Positions 25,736 to 35,800 of a DNA stretch of 64,000 nucleotides are shown in pieces. The DNA is from Chamaecrista fasciculata (lineage: Eukaryota; Streptophyta; Magnoliopsida; Fabales; Fabaceae), in assembly GCA_003254925.1 (NCBI GenBank), contig QANZ01045097.1, positions 138,879-202,878 of the forward strand, written 5' to 3'. Below the pieces are notes generated by a model that did not search any database, had not been told where the DNA came from, and was given only the letters and a program-made list of their open reading frames with translations. Both the position numbers and the translations under genes were made by a program. Each line of letters begins with the position of its first letter. Position 1 is the stretch's first letter.

Positions 25736-26284
25736 GGTACAAAAATAGAAATACTTCTATACAGCTTGAATCAACAAAAACAATGACATTGAAATTTAGA
25801 AATAATAAACGACTTTAAATTATTGGAAGATGTAATTAGAACTTATCTTTAGAACACTTCTCCTTGTGACGAATCCAGCTGTTCAGATGTTTCATTCAGC
25901 TCTAAACTAGAACTCAACAACCCTGGTCTTTACACAACATAGATAATCAGCAAAAAAAAAAAGACAAAATAATAAACAGATTAGAAAGTACAAACAGAGA
26001 AATACTTCTATACAACTTGAATATAAAAACACAACGACATTGAAATAAAGAAATAATTAGAACTTATCTTTAGAAGCCTTCTCCTTGTGACGAATCTCCA
26101 GTTGTTCAAGTGCATTCAGTCTAGAACTTAATTACCATGCCCTACCGAGGTAGTTCTAGTAAGTTTCACCCAGTAAAGGAAATAAAATAAGATAAGAAAG
26201 TCAAGTATAAGGCAAACCTTACGGGGGAGAGAGAGTTTCTTCACGTTCATTGAGAAAACTAACCTCAAGTATTAGTCGTTGGCA

Positions 26285-26460
26285 CTTATAGGAAGCCCTT
26301 AATTCAATTTTATTACCATTGGAAGGCGCCATTTGGCTCATATAGGAAGCCCTTAATTCAATTTTATTACCGTTGGAAGGCGCCATTTGGCTCATATAGG
26401 AAGCCCTTAATTTTCCCTCCCAGTGTCCGCCAATTTTATTACCGTTGGAAGGGATTTGAA
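26285..26460. repeat. about 55-bp tandem repeat, three units
   Basis: TAGGAAGCCCTTAATTCAAT, then ATTGGAAGGCGCCATTTGGC, repeats at about 26,288 and 26,342. A variant unit starts at about 26,396 and a further AGGAAGCCCTTAATTC lies at 26,579. It is at the right edge of the large array. Confidence 0.7.
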
Positions 26461-27260
26461 ACTAGCCGTTGGCATTTGGCTAATAATCGACCCGAGCAAA
26501 TTGAAAAACAGAGTCTGAAATTAAATAACAGATTAATTTAGAAGCCCCTGATTTTTTTTTAAAAAAAAAAAACACTAATAGGAAGCCCTTAATTCTCTGT
26601 GTCAGGGTTAAAAATAATTGTTACCGTTGGAAGAAGTTGAATAGTATTTGCTGACTCGCACCAGACTCCTTCGCTGTATGGTTTAAGCTCAGAAATTGCT
26701 TTTCTGGGAGGGTAAGTGTTGGGTATAGTGCAATTTAGTCCTTCCCTCGGAGGCGCGTGGGTGAGAGACATTCCGAAGATGGTGATCGACGGGAGTGAGG
26801 GCGTCGCCGAAGATGGTGTAGAAATCTGAGCGAGGTTGGGCTAACACGTCGCTGTACAAATCTCACGCGTTTGCCTCAAACCTAACCCACCTTTTCACTC
26901 CAACCCCTGCATTCAATTTATGCATTTCACTCAATTCCTCATTTTGGTCTCAAAACTATACCATAATTTCTGTTTTGGTCTCTTTTGTTTTCATCTTTTA
27001 ACATTTTCATTCATATATATTGTCAATTGTGATTCCATCTTATATTTATATATGTTGTTATTTTTAAGTTAGACCAACACTTGTTTATCTCTAATCTCTA
27101 ATTTTTAAATAAGAAGAAATATTTTTCTTTCTCTCAATACAAACTCTTTTCATTTTATTTTGATCCTTAAATATATGTCGTGTCGTGTCATATAATTTTA
27201 AGAATCTAGCGTGTCAGTATATCCATATCTGTGTCGTGTCCTGTGTCCGTATCAATGTCC
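26461..27260. other. no gene seen; locally GC-richer stretch
   Basis: From about 26,600 to 26,900 the sequence is richer in G, C and CpG than its surroundings (for example GGCGTCGCCGAAGATGGTG near 26,798). It could be an old promoter or first-exon region at the 5' (right) end of the minus-strand array. A 60-codon open frame at 26,589-26,771 has no recognisable family. From 26,900 to 27,260 I see nothing. Confidence 0.4.
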
Positions 27261-27269
27261 ATGCTATTT

Positions 27270-27460
27270 TTTTTCGTTAAATCATGGGTACCCCCCACTT
27301 ATCCGGGTAACGGTCTAAGCGAAGACTAATCTCATTCGGGCCTCAGAGACGAAATGACCAGAGCCCTCCCAACAATGTCGACTCTAGGGATCAAACTTGG
27401 GTCCTTTCCCTAAGATGTAGCTCGCCTAGCCGCTACACCAAACACTTGTTGGTTACCTTG
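27270..27460 (-). mobile_element. tRNA-derived SINE with 8-bp target duplication
   Basis: On the minus strand the element begins close to TGGTGTAGCGG (27,430-27,440), an exact fit to the RNA polymerase III A-box consensus TRGYNNARNGG. After 33 bases follows GTTTGATCC (27,388-27,396), a B-box with one mismatch. The body ends in a short A-rich tail (TTTTTT at 27,270 on the plus strand). TGCTATTT flanks both sides (27,262-27,269 and 27,461-27,468). The 3' body contains ATCCGGGTAACGGTCTAAG (plus-strand reading), closely related to the hairpin minisatellite core in the large array. Confidence 0.75.
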
Positions 27461-27640
27461 TGCTATTTGTTCAGTAGTCAAAGGAAGAAAATCTTATTTT
27501 AATTTTTGGTCAAAGTCCTATTTTAGTCCCTCAATTATGCTCAATGTTTCAAATCGGCCCCTCAATTTTTCAAAAGTTGGAATAGTTGGTCCCTCAAACG
27601 TTTTCCATCCATTTTTCCGTTAAAAAAAAAGAAAGAAAAA

Positions 27641-28751
27641 TGTAACAAGACCCCTTAGATTTGGGTCATTTGGAAGTAGGCCCTTAAACTATCAATTTTA
27701 AAAATCAAATCCTTAAACTTTGAAGGTTTAGGAATTAGATCCTTCCATCCAATTTTTCACTAACAATGTTAATTATTATTAGGATAAATTACACTTTGGT
27801 ACCCTGTGATTTGGCCATATTCCACTTTGGTACCATGTGGTTTAAAAAGTGACATTCTGCTACTCTATGGTATTCTCTGTTAACACTTTGGTACCCTAAG
27901 CATTAATTCTAATAGAAAATTAACGAAAATTGGCATTTTTGGGGCTATTTCATAATTTTAACCATCTTTGGGAGATAAAAGGCAATTTTAATGCAGGAAA
28001 AAGAGGTTGAAATTACTAAAACACCCATAAATATTTAAACATCTTCAAAGTAGTCCTTAAAAACACAAAATTTTAGATCTTAAAAGGATAAGATTGCACA
28101 ATTTTTCTAGAATTGGAACTGTTTTGTAATTCTATATTCTGTCTTATATTTTTCAAATATTATGTTTTGACTCCAAAAAGTTTTTATAATTTTCATTTTA
28201 GTCCCTAGATAATATGTATCCAGGGAACTATTGGTAATTTTTCTGAAAATATTGGGACTATTTTGTAATTTTATCTTCTATCCTATATTTTTCAAATATT
28301 ATGTTTTGACCTCAAAAAGTTTTTATAATTTTCATTTTAGTCTGTAGATAATATGTAACCAAAGACCTATTTGTAATTTTTCTGAAAATATTGGGGCGTC
28401 AATATGTAATTTTTGCAAAATTGTTATGGTTAAAATTACAAAATAGCTCAAAAAATTCTAATTTCTGTTAACTTTGTAACAGAATTAAAGCTCAGGGTAC
28501 CAAAGTGTTAACGAGGAATACCACAGAGTACCAGAATGTTACTTTTTAAACCACATGGTACCAAAGTGGAATATGGCCAAATCACAGGGTACCAAAGTGT
28601 AATTTATCCTAATAATAATTAACACCGTTAGTGAAAAAATAGATGGAAGGATCTAATTCTTAAACCTTCAAAGTTTAAGGATTTGATTTTCAAAATTGAT
28701 AGTTTAAAGACCTACTTCCAAATGACCCAAAGTTTAAAGGGTCTTATTACA
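27641..28751. mobile_element. foldback element nested in the Pack-MULE left arm
   Basis: TGTAACAAGACCCCTTAGAT at the left is answered by inverted sequence ending GGGTCTTATTACA at the right, and pairing continues inward for some 130 bases per arm (CTTTGAAGGTTTAGGAAT against its complement). It cleanly interrupts the Pack-MULE left arm, which resumes at 28,752. The centre is taken by the 27,781-28,610 foldback, so this could be either two nested elements or one foldback with very long arms. Confidence 0.7.
27781..28610. mobile_element. GGTACC-family foldback/MULE-like MITE, 830 bp
   Basis: Inverted ends: AGGATAAATTACACTTTGGT... at the left and ...ACCAAAGTGTAATTTATCCT at the right, with repeated TTTGGTACC inside the arms over roughly 170 bases. 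The same TTTGGTACCCT ends are seen in the element at 53,356-53,685 and in the partial element from 63,530. The middle contains two tandem copies of a segment with CAAATATTATGTTTTGAC. Confidence 0.75.
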
Positions 28752-29304
28752 TTTTTCCCCTAAAAAAAAGACAAAATAAACTTTCATGCCCCAAAGTTCT
28801 AGTTCATCAAAGTTATTTTCTTTTTATAATAGGATCAAAACATGAAAACAAAAAATAAATTAAGATTATAATTGAATTTTCACATCTCCATCTCTCTCTC
28901 TCCTCCTTCTCGTTCCTTCGCTCCGTCTCTCTCCCTCAACTTCAATGGCATCTCTGCCGCTCTCTACACTCTCTTCGTCAACGTCATCANTAAGGATTTG
29001 ATTTTCAAAATTGATAGTTTAAAGACCTACTTCCAAATGACCCAAAGTTTAAGGGGTCTTATTACATCTTTCCCTTAAAAAAAGACAAAATAAACTTTCA
29101 TCCCCCAAAGTTCTAGTTCATCAAAGTTATTTTCTTTTTATAATAGGATCAAAACATGAAAACAAAAAATAAATTAAGATTATAATTGAATTTTCACATC
29201 TCCATCTCTCTCTCTCCTCCTTCTCGTTCCTTCGCTCCGTCTCTCTCCCTCAACTTCAATGGCATCTCTGCCGCTCTCTACACTCTCTTCGTCAACGCCA
29301 TCAA
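28676..29304. repeat. direct duplication split by a single N
   Basis: Bases 28,676-28,989 and 28,991-29,304 are near-identical, with an N at 28,990 between them. Small differences (GTCAT against GCCAT at the end) fit two haplotypes. The first copy contains a truncated start of the NFD4-like fragment, which is repeated and continued in the second. Probably an assembly join, so the true element would be about 315 bp shorter. Confidence 0.75.
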
Positions 29305-30393
29305 TCCCCATGACCCTTCCCTCTTCCTTCTCCTCAACGCCCTTCTCCCTCTCCTCCTCTCCATCATCCTCCTCTCAACTACATTCTCAATCCCTAAATC
29401 TAAAACCTCCCAATCCTCTCTCTTTGATTCCCATTTCGATTCCGACTCCCTCATCTTCTCTCTCATCACTGGCTTCTACCTCCTCATCCTCAATTCCTCC
29501 TTCTCCTCCTTACGGTTTCACATTATCCTCTTCGGCGTTATTTCCATTTTATTCCTCCCTCTCTTCGTCCCTCGATTTGTCGATTTCGCGTGACAATGGG
29601 TTTCACCAATTTCTCCCTTAACTAGGGATGACAACAGATAGGGTATCCGGTGATTTTGTCACTATCCGTATTCGTTCATTCTATCCAATATTTATACCCT
29701 ATCCGTATTCGCACCCTATCCGGTATCTGGTATCCGACGGGTACCCGAAACACTTGAAATATTCGGAAAAAATATGGATATAGGATAGGATATCCTATTT
29801 TATAAATTTGATATATCGGGTAACCGATATCCATTATCCACCAACTAATATAAATAAATGAAATTGTTATTTATTTATATTTTAAATTTATTTTTTAATA
29901 TAAAAAAATTAAATATAATATAACTAAAAAATGATTATATAAAAATATATATAAATATAGTTAATTAAATTTAAATGATTATATATAAAATATTAAATTG
30001 AATGTAAAATATAAAAATTAAATAAGTAATAGGGTATCGGATATCGGGTACCCTAACTATCCGTTTATTTCAGACGGATATAGGGTATCCAAGGGCAATA
30101 TCCGTATACGCCCAATGTCCGAAAAATAATTAATTTTCACTATCCGTATCTTATCCGATATCCGAAATCCAACGGATATCGGATAGTTTTTTCGGATGGA
30201 TACGGGCGAGTACCCTAATTATTCTAAGAAATTGCCATCCCCACCCTTAACTCTCGGTCCGTATGATTTTGATTTTTGTAAGGATTTGATGGGCGAGAAG
30301 GAGAAATGTTGGAGAGAGAATGAAGAACTTGAAGATGAAGGGTGTTTTGGGAAGGTGATGATGGTGTTACTGGTGATCGGATTACGACGATGA
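29186..30393 (+). pseudogene. captured fragment of an NFD4-like / nodulin-like MFS transporter gene
   Basis: The plus strand reads PSLSLNFNGISAALYTLFVN followed by AINPHDPSLFLLLNALLPLL, hydrophobic segments and SSLRFHIILFGVISILFLPL. This resembles the membrane part of plant NUCLEAR FUSION DEFECTIVE 4-like proteins of the major facilitator group (typically SFNG-x-SAALY and YLLLNALxPLL). A MITE (29,624-30,243) interrupts it. On the far side the reading continues with GPYDFDFCKDLMGEKEKC and GCFGKVM, like the cytosolic loop before the conserved LGEEH region of that family. Across the MITE only one in-frame TGA (29,591-29,593) is seen. The N-terminal and C-terminal halves of the transporter are absent, so it cannot encode one. 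The fragment lies between the inverted arms of the Pack-MULE-like element, with the left arm grading into codons of the fragment. Confidence 0.72.
29624..30243. mobile_element. MITE, 620 bp, with 9-bp target duplication
   Basis: Ends AGGGATGACAAC and (inverted) ATTGCCATCCCCA are imperfect inverted repeats, and subterminal GGATA/TATCC-rich sequence (GGGTATCCGGTG; ATATCCGTATACG) is also inverted. CCCTTAACT flanks both sides (29,615-29,623 and 30,244-30,252). It sits inside the captured NFD4-like fragment and so is younger than the capture. The interior is AT-only sequence without ORFs. Confidence 0.8.
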
Positions 30394-30769
30394 GAGAGAG
30401 AGAGATGGAGATGTGAAAATTCCATTATAATTATAATTTATTTTTTGTTTTTACATTTTGATCCTATTATAAATAGAAAATGATTTTAATGTAAAAAATT
30501 AAAACTTTGGATGATGAAAGTTCATTTTGTCTTATTTTTAACGAAAAATGAATAGAAAATGTTTGAGGGACCAATTGTGTCAAGTTTTGGAAAACTGAGA
30601 GATCAATATGGAACGAAAAATAATTGATGGACCAATTTGGAACATTGAGCATAACTAGGGGACCAAAATAGAACTTTAGCCTTAAGTTTTTTAGTTTTTG
30701 TCTTTATTTTAGTAATTTTATACAGAAATTAACCATGTCTGAGAATTCTTTTCCTAAATCTCAAAGATA

Positions 30770-30990
30770 TTCAAACTGGTATTGTTGGATGGAGACTCTT
30801 GCTTTCTCTTCATAAATTTTCTTTTTCTCAATAAAATCTAGGAACGGCTTGGTTTTATGTACGATGAAAGACATTTTTTGATTTTAACTGAAAATTTGTT
30901 TGAGCTACTTAGATAGGTACTTCTTCTATATTGTCTTCATGTGATGATCTTCTTGCTTTCTATAATTCAAATATTTCAATAACACTCATT
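30770..30990. repeat. inverted stray piece of the large array
   Basis: TTTTAACTGAAAATTTGTTT, then CTACTTAGATAGGTACTTCT, is the reverse complement of the array sequence AGTACCCATCTAAGTAGTTG...TTCAGTTAAAA (for example 8722, 14,465 and 15,340). CTTCATGTGATGATCTTCTTGC matches the inverted GAAGAACATCACATGAAG of the array. It is in opposite orientation to all copies in 1-26 kb. Confidence 0.7.
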
Positions 30991-31017
30991 AATATTGAAA
31001 GTTTTTAAAAAGTAAAA

Positions 31018-31514
31018 GGCAAAAGTACTAATTTCGTCCCCAAACTTTACACCAACTGTCAATTTCGTCCCCAAAATTTTTTTGTTGTCAACTTCGTCCC
31101 CAAACTTTACATCAACTGTCAATTTCATCCCCAATCTTTTTTTGCTTTCAATTTCGTCCCTGATCTTTCATATTTTCGTCAATTTTATCCTTTGATTAAC
31201 ATCCTTTAATAAATTAACGACAGACTGCATCCTGTTTTTGGATCTAAGTTAGGATTTGAGTTTCTTTTTCTATCAATTTTACATTATATATCGTTAGCCA
31301 CATAGATTTTGTCGTCAATATTTGGCTAAAGTAAGAGAAAAGGATAAAATTGACCAAAATGTGAAAGATTAGGAACGAAATTGATAGCAAAAAAATCTTG
31401 AGGACGAAATTGACAGCATGTGTAAAGTTTGGGGACGAAATTGATAGCAAAGAAAGACTGGAGATGAAATTGACAGCAAGTGTAAAGTTTGAGGACGAAA
31501 TGGATACTTTTGCC
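31018..31514. mobile_element. MULE-like MITE, 497 bp, with 9-bp target duplication
   Basis: GGCAAAAGTACTAATTTCGT at the left is answered by inverted ACGAAATGGATACTTTTGCC at the right, and the arms continue with several ATTTCGTCCCCAAACTTTAC repeats. AAAGTAAAA flanks both ends (31,009-31,017 and 31,515-31,523). There is no transposase. Confidence 0.85.
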
Positions 31515-32089
31515 AAAGTAAAAAGAAAAGTGTTTGGCTATTTTTTTTTTATAATATATTTTAAACTTAGAACATTGATTGAAAAAGTAACAATTTCAAT
31601 ACTTTAATATTGAATTAAATATTTAGATTTTAATTTTAGACTAGAAAAGCAAGTGATCCACAAATAAGTCTTCTTTATGTTAAATTATTTAAATATTAAA
31701 AATTAAATTAACAAAAATCTGAATTAGAGACAAAATAAAATATAAATACAGTCTTAGTTTTTGTTTTTGGCCTGAAACACTTTTAGTTTTACCTAGCTTC
31801 CTGTCAATTGTTGTTCTCAGTTGTCTCCACTCTTCTTCCTACCCAGTACTCTTTATCAAAAATCTAATCCCGCCTTTTGGCCTAAGCTGCTTAGGGTTTA
31901 TCTATGTTTCTCTTTCCCATCTAAATTAATTCCACTTACAGTCCAGCAATAGCATCAACCGCTGTCTCTTTCAACTCTTGAGAAGTCTCTGAACAATTTT
32001 TGGATTTCAGGTAAAAGAAAAAAGCTTAAAAATCCAATCTTCGCTTTTCCTTAGCCTGAACTCTCTGTAAATGTATCGGTTCAGTGTCA

Positions 32090-32200
32090 TGAATTCGTTG
32101 TAACTCATGCCCTAGAATGGCCTTCCCTTACTGTGGAGTGGCTACCTGATCGGGAGGAACCGCCGGGGAGGGATTACTCCGTCCAGAAGATGATTCTAAT
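32090..32200 (+). pseudogene. fragment of an MSI1-like WD40 histone-binding protein gene
   Basis: The plus strand reads VVTHALEWPSLTVEWLPDRE then EPPGRDYSVQKMIL. It closely matches the N-terminal CAF1C/histone-H4-binding segment of plant MSI1 (HALEWPSLTVEWLPDREEPP...DYSVQKMILGTHT), which works in CAF-1 and Polycomb complexes. The sequence stops matching directly after MIL, and the preceding residues (EYKIWKKNTPFLYDL in the family) are not seen. About 31,790-32,010 looks like a gene 5' region (AAGCTGCTTAGGGTTTATC, then a TTTCAG|GTAAAAG donor-like site at about 32,010) and may have travelled with it. It is a short relic or transduplicated piece, not a working gene. Confidence 0.8.
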
Positions 32201-32840
32201 TATTAAGAAAAGAATCAATTTAGGCTAAAGTTGATCAACCTAATTTACTGTGCTTTAACTAATAGTCTAGGGCTGTTTTGTTCAAATTTAAGAATATTGA
32301 ATAAGAACCTTCATTAAAAAAAAAATAATAATAAGAACCTGCATGGTTGCCTTTTAGGATTAAGAACCAACCTGATCAATGGCCTCTATTATCTATATTC
32401 TATAGTGAAGGTAGCTGCAGAATTTACCCCCAAAAGATTTTTTTTTGGACAAAAAAGGAAGGATTTGATTAGCTAATATTTCTTACTAGAAGCTTTGCGT
32501 GCTCTAACGAGCACGCAAATATGTATGTAAAATAAATGCGGGACTAAATCGTTAACTCAGTAAAAAAGAAGGGATCAAATAATAATTTTCCTCTTATTAT
32601 TAATTTTGTACTATAGTTTTAAAATGTGGACGACCAGAAAGGGGTGAAGCCATATAATATAAGATAATATGTACATAAGTACACTGCTACTATATTGTTC
32701 AATCTTAAACACACTATAAATGAAACTGTCCTTAACCACAATTTGTGGTTATTTGGATTGTACAAGTATAACAACACTACAAGTCTATAACCACAGTTGG
32801 TGTCCCCTTTTTCCTTCTTTCTTTCTATCATTGTTTTCTT
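32201..32840. other. intergenic, 3' side of the ligase gene
   Basis: AT-rich sequence with no believable ORF; contains an ACTAACAGTTGG-like plain spacer and presumably the 3' UTR of the minus-strand ligase gene near 32,600-32,840. No clear terminator or polyadenylation site can be fixed. Confidence 0.4.
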
Positions 32841-35800
32841 TTATATTTTGGATCGTGCTTTCTCAATAAGAAGTCTTCTGAGAATTTTTCCAGAAGCTGA
32901 CTTAGGAACGGCATTGATGAATGTTACCCTTCGCAATCTTTTGTAAGGTGAAACCTGCAAACCAAATAAAAATGAGGAAAAGTTTAAATTCAAGAAGCAT
33001 AAGAGATAATCAACTTTCTTGATGAAAAAGGCATTTGGTTCAATCTCCAAACTGAAATTTTCAGTTTCCTGAGTTTCCATTATATTGAGACACAACGGAT
33101 TAGTAATTTAAGAGAAGAAAATAATTTTCAGAATATACCAAAATTTGATGATAAAATGATTCGATCACCTCCAAAAAATATTTTCCCGCTTAAAATACTT
33201 CATCCAAACATATATGAATGTCAATCAGTTTTTAAAGTGCAAGTCAGATTCCAAGCACATTCTCTAGCTTTCTCTTACCTGATCAGCAATAAACTTCTGA
33301 ACATCTTCTTCAGTCAGTGAACTATTTGGTGTACGAACAACATAAGCGGCAGGGACCTCACCAGCCTCAGCATCAGGATATCTACGAAAAAATAGTAACT
33401 CGGTTTTGTCAATCAAAGATGAGATAGAAACCATACATTTCTTAACTCTCTTCATCATGTAATGGAGGTAGAACTAAGCTATAAATCAAGTATATATATT
33501 ACTTACGGTATGACAACAGCATCTGCTATTTCAGGGTGAGAAACAAGAAGTCCTTCAAGTTCTGCTGGTGCAACCTGGTTATAGTTATGGTAAGTTAAAT
33601 AACAGACAATTCAGATATTAATAAAATGTCAGAGACCATAACCACAGTAATATTTTTTCCCTAGAATAACCAGAAGAGTTATTAACTTATTATTAAGTGT
33701 TTACACAAACAGAATGGCATGCACATTATTAGGAACTTAAGTTTCAACACTTGAATAGACACAATTAGAGATAAGTACTTATATTTAGGACACCACAACT
33801 CAGTATTATCTTTCTGACACTTAACTGAACCTGACCACATGGTTTTGTATGGCATTCTAGATACATTATAATTCATTATTCACATGGCAGTTGGATTACA
33901 TACCTGAAAACCTTTATACTTGATGAGTTCTTTAATACGGTCAACCACGAAAAGTTGCCCATCCTCATCAAAGTATCCAAGATCACCCGTATGTACCCAT
34001 CCCATTTTATCTATAGTCAACCTGGTTGCCTGTGGATTGTTGTAATAACCTGAATTTTTTTTTTCAACAGTTGTATTCAATTACAGGTTAGCCATCAGAA
34101 TGTAAACTAATGCAAATTGTATGTGAAGAAAAAAAGAAAAAATGTAAAAGTTCTCAACTTATCAATCTTGCCAAAGTATTTCTGGCAAAGAAAAAAAAAG
34201 ATCATGACAAAGTATTTGAGAAAACCAACTACTCACACGTTACAAATTGATGCACAGTATAATAAAACATTGACAAGTCTGCAAAAACCATTAAACTGCG
34301 TGGGGGGCCTTTTACAAAGTAAGTCCTCCATCCAATAGTGAGCCTCATCAAGCCTTTCCCTTCCTCAAAAAGAAGCTTTGCCGTTGAAAGATTTTAGTAC
34401 GCATATTAATGTTTTACATAATTAAGTAACTGTGTGACACTTTTAGCTATCTTTTGTAATCCTGAAGGGAATTATTATGTTTTAGAATCCACACCTCTTT
34501 CTCTTAATTCCTTTATAATCAACACGTTTATGGTCATCATAAGGAAACTATAAGATTTGTCATGATCTCTCATCCTTTCTAGTTATCCATACAAGTCAGA
34601 ATTTTGTGACATGACATCAGACTCAAATACTTGTTTTTTTTTTTTCTTGAAGAACAAGGGAGAAAAAAATACAGAATTGTACACAACAGGATAAAATCAG
34701 GTTAGACTGTGTCAACTCAAACCAATGCTAACTAGACAGATAAAGTAGACACAGACTTAGAATTTTTTTCCAGAAAATAACATATCAAAGTCATATGAGA
34801 AAAGAGAGAGATATCTCTACCTCGCATCATATTAGGACCCCGGACCCATATCTCACCCAATTGGGGAGGAGGGAGGGGCTTCAATGTATCCACACTGATG
34901 ATTTGAGCCTCAACTCCTGAAGCAAGCATTCCTACTGAACCACTGTGACGAATTCCCACTCTTGGATTCTCCATGGAAACAATGCCACAAGTTTCTGTCA
35001 TACCATAGCCCTGAAACCACAAGCATAAATAAGCAACACATAAACTAAAAAGCCACGCAAGTGAGGAATTTCATAAAACAATATATGTATTACCTGAAAA
35101 ATCAGAACATGAGGGAGATTCTTCGCACAGTCCTCCATCAATTCTTTCCCTAGAGGAGCAGCACCAGAACCAATTTGCTTCAAAGACGAAAGATCAAACT
35201 TATGAACCACGCTCTGCTTCGCCAGATCAAGAATAATGGGAGGCACCACCCACAAACGAGTCACTCTATACTTTTCAACTGCCCTTAACAACATTTCGAA
35301 GTCGAATTTGTTCATAGACACCACCGCGTTGCCTCTCCGAAGCTGAGAATACAGAAGGACGGCGAGCCCGAAAACATGAAACATTGGGAGAACGCAGAGA
35401 TACACGTCGTGCTTCTCGCCGGCCAATTCGTCGTCCATGCCTATCGTAAGCGACGCCGCTATGAAATTCCTGTGCGTGAGAATCACGCCTTTGCTCTCAC
35501 CCGTCGTTCCTGAAGAATACAAAAGCGCCGCCGTATCGCTCTGCTTAACCTTACATGAGGGAAACTCCGTCGGCGATCCCGCCAGTCGGAGAAATTCATC
35601 GAACGTCGTCGTATTCTTGGAATTGGATGAAATTTGGGTATGAGAAGGCAAGATTAGAGCGGGAAGATTGAAATCCTTGACTTTATCCCACAATTCAGAG
35701 ACGGTGACGATGAGTTTAGGGTTTGAATCTTTTACTTGCTTCGAAACTTCTGAGACGGTGGAGATAGGGTTTGCAGTGCAGGCGACGCCGCCTACGGCGG

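Larger units (their letters stand above)
1001..26250. repeat. large tandem array derived from SPT5 gene pieces and flanking repeats
   Basis: Long blocks recur in the same order and orientation. The marker GTGGAAGCATGATGGTCC lies at about 3784, 11414, 17759 and 23540. The marker AATGGTCACGACATTGTTCC lies at about 10,688, 16,699 and 22,951. The marker GTTGAATTGTACAGAAAG lies at about 8165, 13,997 and 20,511. Spacings run from about 5.8 to 7.6 kb. The block starting near 16.2 kb and its partner near 22.5 kb are the most alike, so that duplication is the youngest. No copy carries an open gene. Individual parts are listed separately. Confidence 0.8.
27508..30681. mobile_element. Pack-MULE-like element carrying a transporter gene fragment
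   Basis: Long terminal inverted repeats are visible. The left end GGTCAAAGTCCTATTTTAGT with TATGCTCAATGTTTCAAAT answers the right end when read in reverse complement (GGCTAAAGTTCTATTTTGGT with TATGCTCAATGTTCCAAAT). The arms resume after an insertion at 28,752 (ACAAAATAAACTTTCAT, AATAGGATCAAAACATG, TCACATCTCCATCTCTCTC) and match 30,393-30,540 inverted. The flanks TTAATTTTT and TTAAGTTTT form an imperfect 9-bp target duplication. Between the arms lies a fragment of an NFD4-like gene. Long inverted arms with a captured host fragment and a 9-bp duplication are hallmarks of Pack-MULEs. No transposase is present. Confidence 0.78.

Noticed and set aside
26589-26771. 60-codon ORF in the GC-richer stretch
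   Set aside because: Could be a relic first exon, but no family or splice partner is visible, so it is mentioned only in the regional note.
27285-27445. Possible tRNA gene
   Set aside because: A and B boxes are present, but the acceptor and anticodon stems of a tRNA are not; the body, tail and flanking duplication fit a SINE.
29259-29621. 120-codon Ser/Pro-rich ORF
   Set aside because: Alternative frame of the NFD4-like fragment, which has the recognisable membrane sequence.
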